Assembly: GCA_018881555.1 (NCBI GenBank)
Contig: JACAXG010000110.1
Coordinates: forward strand, 2,797,938-2,861,937
DNA: 64,000 nucleotides
Origin: Amblyornis subalaris
Lineage: Eukaryota; Chordata; Aves; Passeriformes; Ptilonorhynchidae
Direction of reading: 5' to 3'
The position numbers were made by a program, and so were the translations under genes. Positions 1 to 11,300 of this stretch are shown in pieces. A model generated the notes under the pieces. That model was not told the DNA's origin. It saw only the letters and a program-made list of their open reading frames with translations, and made no database searches. Numbering within the stretch: the first letter of the stretch is position 1; each line of letters begins with the position of its first letter.

Positions 1-3000
1 TTTGTGTGTCACAGTTTCATGAACAAGATCTGATGAAACAGCTCCCAGGTGCTCCAAGGTTGTATGCTTTTGATTTTCAAAACATTGTTGCATTTCACGT
101 CTATGGTCTCCTTCCATATAAATGCCTGAAACTTTGTTAGATTGCTTTCCAAGCACGTCTGCTACATCGAATAAAGATCGTGGAATATTTTGTTTCTCTT
201 CATCATCACTGAAAGCCACTGATACCGACTTTTCAAGTTCTGATTTTCCTGGTAATGTATGAAAAGGTATAAATGACTCTGATGACACTGCTTGCTGGTC
301 TGCTTCACCAGTCCCTTTTGACTCTATGATCACTGACCCTGGCATTGTCGGTACATCAGGTTGCATTTCTTGCTCATCTTGCTCAGTAGTGAACTTGGGG
401 GAACTTCTTAGCTGGTCTGGAGACAAATATAGTGTGTCCAACAAACCAGATTCTGGCTTGTCTTTGTCTTGCACTCGAGACATACTCTCCAACTGTGCTG
501 TCTTCAAGCTTGCTGTTTCAGGTGAACTGAGCTGAATTTTTTGCAATTGTTTTTCATCGTGTGGTGGAATTACATGTTTACACTCTGATTGTATGGACTG
601 GGTAGTAAGTGGCTGCATACTTTGCTTTTCTTGTTCAGCAGGGGACCGTGTGGGAACCAAATATTCAGAAACTGGTTTTGAATAAGGTGGAATTTCTTGC
701 TGACATGTTTCATCAGCTGAATAAAATGGAACTGAAGGTTCAGATTGCAGTTTTGAAGGTACGGTCAAGTAATCCTGACTTTCTAGAGTGTCTATTTTAT
801 CTGTAGAATATGATAAATTTAATTGTTCAGATTCTAATTGTGTAGCTGTGTGAAAGTAATGTGGAGACTGTTCTCTTTCTGCTTCAGGTAAAATTTCACA
901 CTCAGCCTCTGACTTTGCAGCTACAGAGAAAGTTAGATGACTTTCTGTATTCTCTGCTTCTTTTCTTGCAAAAAAGGACCCTGACTCAAGCTGGGCAGTT
1001 TCTGAGTGCTCTGTTTTACAGTGGGAGTAAGATCTATCTAAATGTTTGGGGGACAGGTGTCCAGTTACAGATGAAGACTTTTGACTTCCTTCAGGGCTTA
1101 TTTCAGAGGCAGTGTGTGAAGCACCCAAAGGTACAGACACTGTTTGTTCAGTAAAAGATGAATATGGTTGAATTTTGTGGCTGTCTGCTTCCTCAGTGGA
1201 AAACGATAAATTTTGTTGTTCAGTTTGCAGCTGAGCACTTAGAGATGAAGGAGCCCTGGTGTCTCGCTTCTGTGAATGTCCTGCTCTCAGCAGGGCCATT
1301 TTACGCTTTTCGGCTTTGTCAGTAGGACTTATTAAATCTGATTGATTGAAGTCTGGTTGTGCAGTTCCCTGCTCCTCAGTCCTGACAAAGGTATGTGATA
1401 CAGAAGGTGTTTCTGGCTGCTCTGTTTCAACACCAGAGTACTGCAAATTAACACATGGCAGTTCAAGTTGGGCCCCATCCCTCTGCTTTGTTTCACCTGT
1501 GAAATATGGTATCTCTGGATGCTCCAGCTGGGCAGTCTGTGGTTGCTCTGCCTTGCCATAGGAGTATGATAAATCTGGTGGCTTTATTCTGAGAGTCTCT
1601 GCTCTGCCAAGAGAGTATGACAAATCTGGATGTTTTGATTTCAGTTGTTCTGGTTGCAACTGCTCTGATTTTCCTGTGGAATATGAAAAATCAGAAGGCG
1701 TGAACCCTGCTTGTGCAGTGTCCTGTTTTTCTGTTTTGCCAGAGGAGTAGAGGAAGTCTGGGAATTCCCCTTCCATTGGGGATGTATTTGGTTGCTCTTC
1801 AGTGACTTGAGGACTTGAAAACATTGGTTTTTCCAATTTTAGTTGTACTATTTCCTCTGGCTGTAATGTATAGCTTCTCCCCTCCTGTTTGACCTCCAGT
1901 TGTGCACTTTGTTTTTCTTCACTAACAGAAGAGGACAAATCCGCGTGCAGTACTTTGCCTGTGGCTTCCATGACATCTGAATGTTCAGACCCTGGTAGGA
2001 CAGCCCAGGATGGCTTTGTTTTGACAAACGAGTGCAACACACTCTGTTCTTTCAATTCTGGCTGTGTTGTTTTAGGAGGTTCTGCTGTGCCAACAGAGAA
2101 CAACAAATCTGCATATTCTGATTTTGTTTCGGAATTTTGCAGTCCTTCTGTTTTCCCCATAGAGAACTGCAGCTCAGGGTGTTCTGCCTGCATTCCTGCA
2201 TCTTTCCATTGCTCTTCTTTGCTGAGAGATGATGAAAACTCATCTGTCTGTTCTTGCTCTGGTTGAATCTTTTCTTGCTGTACTTTGCCAGTGGAATGAA
2301 ATATATCCAGGCACTCCAAATCCTCTTCAGCAATTTGAATTTGCTGTGTTTCACCAATTGAACGTGATAAATCCATTATTTCTGCCTCTGGTTGTATGAT
2401 TTCATGGTGTTCTAATCTGCCAGCAGATAAATCTGAATGGTGTGATTTTGCATTTAAAGTTTCTTCTTCTGCGTCACTAACAGAATGAGATAACTCTAAA
2501 TGTCCCAATTCTGTCCGTGCTTTCTCGCCTTGTGCCGCTTGTTTGAAAGAATGCAAGAAGCCTGGCTTCTCCTCTTCAGCAGTTTGTCCTTGCTCTGTTT
2601 TGCCAGGCCAAGGTGATAGATCTGGTTTTCCTAACACTGGTTGCATAGTTCCTTGTGGCTTTGCTTTATCAATGGAGTGCAATAAATCAGGATGCTTTGG
2701 CTCTGCTCTTAACATTTCTCTTTCCTCCACTTTTCCACTATGAGATGATGCATCTGGAGCTCTCCATTTCTCTTTTGCAGCCTGTGAATGCTCTGCTCTG
2801 CTGACAGACTGTTCCTTGTTAGGGCATTCCACGGCTGTGTGCTCCAACTCTTGTTGCCCCACTTCCATGGCTAGGGGTGCCAAGCTTGCATGGCCTGGCT
2901 CCAGCTGTGCAGGTGGAAGTTGCTCCATTTTGTCATTACCATAGAGTGCACGTGGCTCTTCCAATCCCAGCTGCATTGTTTCCTGCACTTTGTCGAGGGA

Positions 3001-6000
3001 ACTTGCTAGACTAGGGTGTTCAGGTTTCAGCTGTGATGTTTGCAGCCCTCCTACTTTGAAAAGAGAGTAAGGCAAGTCAGGTTGTCCCTGCCATAATTCT
3101 GCCATTTCTGCTTCTTCTGCTGTACCCACGGAAGGTGACAAATGTGAAATTTCTACTTCTGGCTGAACTGTTTTCTGTTCCACTTGTCCAAACAGATAAG
3201 TTTGCTCTGTTTGTTCTTGTACTCTTTGTTGTACCTCTTTGTTGTCCAGAGGAGATATCACATCAGTGTGCTCTGCCTCTGATGGTGTCATTTCATCATC
3301 TAGCCTATCAATGGAAAATGATAAATCTGATTGTTCCAAGCCCTCATGGGCATGTTGTAAAGTCTCTGTTTTATCAGGAGAATGTGCTAACTTTTCTTGC
3401 TCTAACTGCTGCACTGGGGCTTTCGGCTGCTTTTCTCTGCCAAGAGAAAATTTTCTGTGTTTTTGATCCAATGGTGCTACTTCTTCCTGGTTTGTCTCAC
3501 CAGTGGAATGTGACAAATCAGGATGTTTTATTTCCCACGGTGCAATTTCTGGCTGTTTTGACTCTATTTGTGCAGTTGCTTGAGAAGCTCTTTTTCTAGC
3601 CACTTTGGGCAATTGTTGATGTTTAGAGTCAAAGTTTTGAGTTGATTGTTCTTTGCCTTTACCAAAGGAAAATGATAAATCTGAATATTTTGAATCCAGT
3701 TGTGACATTTGTTGCAGGTTTCCTTGGACATCAGGACACGACAGATGTGGGTATTGAGATTCTACTTCCATACTTTCATCTTGTGCTGCTTCACCCAAGG
3801 TTCCTGGTGAATCCAAATATTCTGATTGTTGCTGTGTTTCCACCAAGGAGTACGGGAGCTCTGGATGTCCTGACTTCTGCTCGACAATGTCGCCTTGTTT
3901 TGATTCACCACTGTCACATGAAAAATCTGGATGTTCCATCACTACTGGTTCAGTTTCTCGTTGCTTCAAATGAAATGGTAAGGTTGGGTTTTCTAACATT
4001 TTTTCTTGATCAGTTTCATGAGAGGAATATGTCAAATCTGGATATTCTGAAATTACTTCCATTTCCAGTGGAGCTTCTTTTTCACTGGAAAAAGGCAAAT
4101 ATGTTTGCTCCAGCTCTGGATGTACTATTTCTTGTTGCTCAGATTTATGTTGTATCATTTCCTGCTCTGTTTCTGTACTTACATAAAATGTTTTTTCCGG
4201 ATATGCTGACTCTGTTTGCATTTCTTGTTGCATTTGTTTATTGAAGGAATATGGCAAAGAGGGATGCACTAATCCTGGTCGAGCTATTTCTTGTTGTGCC
4301 GAATTAATTTGGTCTATGACCTGTAGCTCCTCTTTACCCAGGCTTTCTGACAAATCTGTTTCCATTTGCACAGCTTCTTGTTGGTCTGTTTCCTGCTGTT
4401 TCACCTCTCTTTGTACTGTATCTTGTTCCATTCTGCCAAAGGACTGTGATACGTCTGACTGGGGCACTTTCAGTGGTGGTGTCTCCTGTTGTTGAGTACC
4501 AGCAGTGGAACAGGAAAGAAAAGACTGCTCCTGCTCCAAAGTTCCTGACTCCACTCCTTTTTGCATCACTTCTCGAGTGGTAAATGAAAAATCCCTCTTT
4601 TCTGAAGCTACTTGTACATTTTTATGTTGCTCTGCTTCACTAATGAAACATGATGGCTCTGGACCTTCCAAGTTTCTTTGTGCAGCTTCTTGTACTGTTT
4701 CTCCCTGGGAATATGGTGAATCTGTTTGTTCCAGCTTTGGTTGCAATATTTGATGTTGTTCTGTTTTGCCAGCAGAAGATGTTGTTTCTGGCTGTTTCAC
4801 CTTTCGTGAAGGTTTGTGTTCCTGTTCTTTTCTGGTGGAATGGGGCCAAACTGGACGCTCTGACTGCAGTTGAGTAGTTTCTCCTTGCATTGCCTTGGCA
4901 GAGGAATCCAGCTCACCTCCAATCTGTGAATCCTGCTGTACAGGCTGTGGCTTTTCTCCCTTGTCACTTTGTGACAGTTCTTGCTGCTTTGTTTTATTTA
5001 TGGGATAGGGTAAATCTGAAAATGCTGTTTCTAGATACCCAGTTTGCTGTGTTTCAGCTCTTCCAGTGGAATCAATTATATCTGGATATACCAGCTGGAA
5101 TTCTGTAGTGTTTTCTTTCTCTGCTTTCTCCATCAAATGTGATAAATCTGAATCTACAAGTGCAAGCTCTTCTTTTTCTTCTTGTTCTTCTTCTTCAGGG
5201 GAATAAGACTCTGACTGTTCCAGTTCAAAAGGACTGAATGTTTGGTTTTCTGTTTCTTCCCCGGAAAGCAAAAACTGATGTTCCATTTCCAGCTGTGCAC
5301 TTTCCAGTTCCTCAACTATTTCCTCGGTTAAAGAGTCTGAATGACCCATTCCCAGCGGTGCGCTCTCTGATTCCACCACTTCTTCTCCGGAATATGATAG
5401 ATCTGGGTGCTCTGTTGCCAGCTGTGCACTTTGTGATTCCTCTGCTTCTTCCCTAGAATATGATAGATCTGGGTGCTCTGTTTCTGGCTGTGCACTTTGT
5501 GATTCCTCTACTTCTTCCCTGGAAGAAGAAGAGTCTGGANNNNNNNNNNNNNNNNNNNNNNNNNNNNNNNNNNNNNNNNNNNNNNNNNNNNNNNNNNNNN
5601 NNNNNNNNNNNNNNNNNNNNNNNNNNNNNNNNNNNNNNNNNNNNNNNNNNNNNNNNNNNNNNNNNNNNNNNNNNNNNNNNNNNNNNNNNNNNNNNNNNNN
5701 NNNNNNNNNNNNNNNNNNNTTGTGATTCCTCTACTTCTTCCCTGGAAGAAGAAGAGTCTGGATGACCAACCTCCACCTGTGCATTCTCTGATTCCACAAT
5801 TTCTTCTCTGGAATATGATAGATCTGGGTGCTCTGTTGCCAGCTGTGCACTTTGTGACTCCTCTACTTCTTCCCTAGAATATGATAGATCTGGGTGCTCT
5901 GTTTCTGGCTGTGCACTTTGTGATTCCTCCACTTCTTCCCTGGAAACAGAAAAGTCTGGTTGACCCACGTCCAGCTGTGCCCTCTCTGATTCCACCATTT

Positions 6001-8330
6001 CTTGACTGGAATATGATAACTCAGGATGTTCTGTCACCAGCTGTGCACTTTCTGATTCTTCCATTTCTTCCCTGGAAAAAGAAAAGTCTGGATGCTCCAT
6101 CTCCCACTCTGCACTGTCTGGTTCTTTTGTTTCTCCCTTGGAAAAAAATTCGGGATGTTCTGTCTCCAGTTGTGATCTCCCTGATTTCTCTGTTTCTTTT
6201 GTGGAAAAAAGCAATTCTGGGTAGTCTGTGTCCAGTGTTTCACTCTCTGATCCCTCTGTTTCTTCCTTGGAATATGAGAAACCTGGAAGTTCTGTCTCTA
6301 GCTGTGCACTTTCTGGTTCCTCTATTTCTTCCCTAGAAAAAGAGAAGTCAGGATGCTCCATCTCCATCTGTTCACCCTGCAGTTCCTCTGTTTCTTCTTC
6401 GGGAGAAGAGAAGTCCAGATGCTCTGTCTCCATCTGTGTTGTCTCTGATTCTCCAATGTCTTTGGTGGAATATGAGAAGTCTGGATGTTCCATCTCCATT
6501 TGTGTGCTTTCTGCTTGTTTGTTTTCTTCAACAGAAGAATCAGAGTGATCGAAATCTACTGCTTTATTTATAGCTGAGGTTTTCTGCCTTTCTTCTGTTT
6601 CTGTATGAATAGGATAGGAAATGCCAAAATATTTAGAATCTCTATTTTCTGGAATTGGTGGTTTTAATTTAATTCCTTGCTCATCTGTTTCCTGAAAGGA
6701 AAAACCTTGTTCAGGCTTTGTTTGGTTCTCCAAATAAATGTTTTGAGTTTCTGAGGGTGGGGTCTTTTGATCCGCTTCTCTTTCAGCAGAATACATTAGA
6801 CCTGAAGTCTCAGACTCTGACAGTGCAGTTGTTGATGATGGGCACTCAGTTTCCTGCTTCTCTGTTTCACTTCCAGAATATGTCAAAAGCACATGTTCAG
6901 ACTCAGATTGTGCAGTTCCTGATGACAGAGGAATAACATCTTCCTGTCTTGTTTCAGTTAGAGTGGAATATTTGGTTTTAGCTGATGGAACATCAGGTAA
7001 GTAAGACTTCTCTGTTTCCCTCTCAGGATGTTCTGACGCAGACTCTGTAGGCAAAATGTGCTGGGAACTTGGTCTATTTAATTCATTAACAAAATCTGCT
7101 GAAACAGACTGTGGTGCAGAATTGGGCTGAACTTCCTGCTTCTTCGCTTCATCCAGATGATCTGATGCTGTCAGCAGGGATTGGTCTGGCTTCTTGTCTG
7201 CATTTTCAGCTGAGGGAAGTGGCACTTGTTTCTCGTGAGACTTGAGTGATGTGAAGGTTGTTGACTCTGTTATTGATGTTTTGGCTGCAGGTGAATGGCT
7301 TTCCTGCTTCTTGGCTTCTTCTTCATTCTTCAGTGAATGTCCTGAAACCTGATTTGGAATCTCCAAAAGAGGCTGTCTGTCTTCTCTTTCTTCATGTTGA
7401 AGAGTTGATTCTTTCATTTTATAAGGTTCAATATTTTCAGATGAAACATCATTTTTCTTAGTAAGCTGTTTTTCAAGAGGTGGTGTTGGTGAAGAAAAGT
7501 TTTGATTTACATGTGTTGTGGATTGTTGTTTTTGCTTTCTTCTTCTCTCTGATGGTGTTTCAAGAATTTTACTTCTTGTTCTCTGAAAATGTTTTGGACG
7601 TGTTGCTTCTGAGAGTGAACCAAACTTCTGTAACCTCTCTTTTACTGATGTTTCAGGGAACTTTTCCGAATCTCCTGAAGCTGAGCTACTTCTCCGGATT
7701 CTGTTTTTCTCCAGTGTTTCAGGGGGTGGCCCAGTCCCTCCAAAAATTGAGTTGAACAGCTGGATTCTAGCTTGTACCGGTCCTCCAAGGATCGGACCGA
7801 CTTTTCTCAGTCTGCTCTCTCTAAATATTGATCTTATTGGAGCACGTTTTACGGGCTCTTCTGCAGTATTTTCTAGATCTTCTTTGTTGTCCAACATTTC
7901 TTCATCTGTGTCTTGTTCTTCCACCGGCTCAACGTTCAACATGGAGGCCTGCACATCTCCTAGAACAGTTCTTGGTTCTTGTCTCTGCATTCCAGAAGAG
8001 TCACGTTTTTTATTGCTCTGGCCTCCCTTCAGTCTTGTAGCCATTGGCACCCTATTTGAAGATTTGCGTGTCCTTTTCCGAACAATCTTACCTTCATCCA
8101 TAATAAAGATAACTTTTCCTGGAGGAGAACCTACCGGTGAACTTTCCATACTGTAAAGATCAGAGGTTGTACTAGTTTCTGAGGTCCAGGGAGTAGAACA
8201 TCTGCTTGAACTGGTTTCCCAGGTTATTCCACTGTCTTCACTTTGGCATGTTACCATAGAAAAGGAAGGGTTAGTCATGATGTACTGCAGCTTGGGTTTC
8301 ACATCTTCACTTTGGATAAGATCTTTTAAA
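1..8330 (-). CDS. CMYA5: CMYA5 giant exon 2 (partial, interrupted by assembly gap)
   Basis: The acceptor reads TTTCTTTGTAG|TTTAAAAG, and the exon begins (S)LKDLIQSEDVKPKLQY. It then carries the family's conserved N-terminal block (PSFSMVTC...SGITWET) about 20 residues in, followed by Lys/Arg-rich segments (VRKRTRKS, SNKKR, ERRRKQKQQ) that could act as nuclear or charge-binding signals. From about 6.5 kb leftwards the protein becomes a repeated acidic sequence with the core AQLxTEHPDLSYSxEE. The frame is open from 8330 to the gap at 5719, and again from 5538 to base 1, but in a different phase as written. The apparent terminus just left of the gap (SRLFFF...) is an out-of-frame reading and not the real end. 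The exon is still open at the window edge. Confidence 0.94.
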
Positions 8331-11300
8331 CTACAAAGAAAAAGAGCAAATGACAAAAAAAAGCTGTAAAAACACACAAAAAATTAAATTATTGCAGTAA
8401 AAACTGATTCTTTTCATTACAGGAAAAATAGTTTTCAAAGTTGTAAACATACTGCATAAGCATAAATTTTGAAGTACAAGTATAAGAAAAGTCATATTTC
8501 ATCTGACAACTATGTTTTAGATGAATTTGTGTAAAACTGCATGTTGCAAGGTTAGTTCAATGAAGGGGAGGTGTTTAAATGATCTTGACAATGCAGGAAG
8601 AACAGTCTTTCATCTGACCTTGTTTTGCCAGTGTGAGATTGAGCTGATTCTGGGGGTATTCTCCAGCATGTGTTTATCCCACAGTATAAATTAAATCTTT
8701 CATTAAACACTTCAAAGATACTGTCAGTGTTTTAATAGCACCCACACTTGCTTTGCACAAGTGTGAATGATTATACAATGCTCAAAGAAGTAGAGAGTCT
8801 ATCCACTAGTTTGTTACTGTCTTCTCATATGTTTCATCCTCTAAGAACTCTACGTATTTAACAAAGTAATTTAGAATACATTCAACAACAAAAATTTGCT
8901 GACCCCTCCCCAAATGAAACTGCAATGTTTCATAAAGCTAATTTTAAACCTTATGATGTGTAATCAATACACTATCACATGCTGCAATCAAATCTCTCAG
9001 CTAAAAAAAAAAAAAAAGTCTGGAGAAATGTTTTTCTGGGAAACTTTAAAAAAGAAAACAGTCTTCAAATTAAGGGTGTAAAGGTTAGCAAAAGCAATTA
9101 AAAGACATAATGTGGGTGGGGCTTTAGCATTTTTACAGTTGCAATATTTACTCCCCAAAAAAAGCATAGAAAAGGTAATCAAAACACTCAACCCCAATAT
9201 TTCTTGGGTAGACAGTGGTTCATTCATGGAAATCACATTTGTAGCTGGCAGAAAGAAAGGCAGAGTATCTGCTGGACCAGACATGGTCTTCAGTAGAGCA
9301 GAAGAGGTGGGATCTCTGTCACTCCCATGGAAGAATGCACACTTATGGCCACACAACATCCTGCTTCCATTGGACAGAGGGAAGGGTCACTTTCCAGTTG
9401 ATTAAAATAAAGCACTTCAGCTAAAGTGAAGAAATCTATCTACTGACCAGGGATTGGAAAAGCAGAAGCCACCTGACCAACTTCCAGAGGCTCTGGCCCA
9501 GCACTACACAGCTGCCAGAGGCACCTGCAGGCTGCAGAGGTAGGGGGTCATCCCTGAGGAGCAGGTGGCATTGCTCCAGAGGGTGCTGAGCACCGGGCGG
9601 AACGTGGAAGTCCTTGAAGGAGAAGAAGAAGAAATCCTGTGGAGAGCCATAATTGCTCCATTAAGCAAACTCTCTAAACTGTAAGGTTTTTGTAAAGGAC
9701 AGTCAATGAAACTGCTCAGTACCTAATGGAAACAGAAATGTAATCCTGCTGCTGGCAGTGCTGCCCATACCCTTCCATGCATTTGCTTTCCAGAGCCCTG
9801 AACAAGGAGGGCTGCCCTGGGCTAGTCCATGCTCAGGTCTGTGCAGACCGAGGCACAGATCATCTCATCTCTGCTGTCCTTGGTGCTAACTGAAGTCACC
9901 CTATGGGACAATAGCCTGACCAGCCAACTGTGGGACAACACAGTAGCAAACTCCAGTGATGGGGTCTAAACCCAGTTGCGGTGACGGGGCTGGCCTGGGG
10001 ATGGTGATTAGCAGGACAATTTGAAAGCCCACAATCCAAAGCATGTCTGACAGCGCAACACTAAATAATTCCATGTTAGTCAATCCCCTCCTCCCTACCA
10101 AACCCTCAAACAGATATAAGCCCCAGGATGTACAGCTGATTGTCTGCCTCGGTGTGGTACTCTCTAGCAAGGCTAGCTCCATAGGGGAAAACTTACAGAC
10201 TGGAGGAAGAGGCACAGCAAAACACATCTATACCAATTTTTCTGTTAGCTTTTCCTTTACCAGTTCCATGGCTTGGCATTAAGCTAACTTCGGCATAGAA
10301 AAAAAAAAATTAAATTAAAAAAAATTTTAAATAATCAATAGCAATTGTACTAAGGAAGCGTTCAGTTATTTGAGTCCATAATAACAGATGACTAATTTTT
10401 TTTTTTCATTTTTCAACTTCTAAATCATTCTCATATTTTTAAACCTATTTTTCTGCACTACTTGGTGCTATTAAATAAAACTTCATGCAGAACAGAGCAG
10501 CACTCCCACTTCAGCTGATATTAATGAATAAGAACGGGTCGTCCTGGCCCTGCCTATTCAAAATGCTTGAATTATTTGCATCATTATCTCATTTTCATGG
10601 TCACAAACTTGTCACAGTTCATATTCCTCCACAGTGCAACGAGGCAGTGCTTTATCCTTCTACGAGCAGAATGAGAGACATAGAATTCAAACATTCACTT
10701 CCAACACACTTCCAAATGCTACCCTAGTTTTGTGCACAGTTTACAAGCTGCACAGTAGTAGCTGTGTCTCAGTTTCGAGACAAATTTAAGAGAGGGCTCT
10801 CTGGACTGAGTCCTTCTCTCCAAAACGGCTCCCAAAAATCCCTTTCCATCAATAGGGAATGAATACTAATAGATGAAAGTGAAAAAAAAGGGGGTTATTA
10901 ACAAACAGAATGCCCACCCACAAGACAAGGGGAAAAAAGTAAATAACTGTTAAACACTAAACCATCAGAACCCACTTCCCCACCATGCACACAGAGGAAC
11001 AAAGACCCAGAAAACGTCCAGAGAATGGGGCCAGTGCTGGAGGAATACCCTTTTCCCAATGCGTGGTCCAAGATGGCGCCGGCTCTCACGCTGAGGGCAG
11101 CAGAACCTCCATGGAGGAATTCCATCAGCAGGGGAAACCTCAGCAGCTACCTAGTGTTGACCTCTTGTCCACAGCAGTCACGGCAGATGAAACAAATGGG
11201 CTGCAGCCTTTGGTGTGCTCTCTCTCCCCAGCTTGGCTCCCCAGGGCTTGGGCTGGAACGGAGAGGCCCCACTCTCTGCTGGGTCCCGCCCCCGCCAGTC

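Noticed and set aside
5453..5539. Apparent C-terminus of the long minus-strand frame just after the N run (SRLFFF...)
   Set aside because: It is out of frame by one base because the gap length is wrong. The true phase stays open to base 1.
326..7755. Many plus-strand open frames of 60-200 residues
   Set aside because: They are antisense shadows of the CMYA5 giant exon. They are Ser/Cys/Leu/Phe-rich because the real strand is rich in Glu, Gln and Ser codons.
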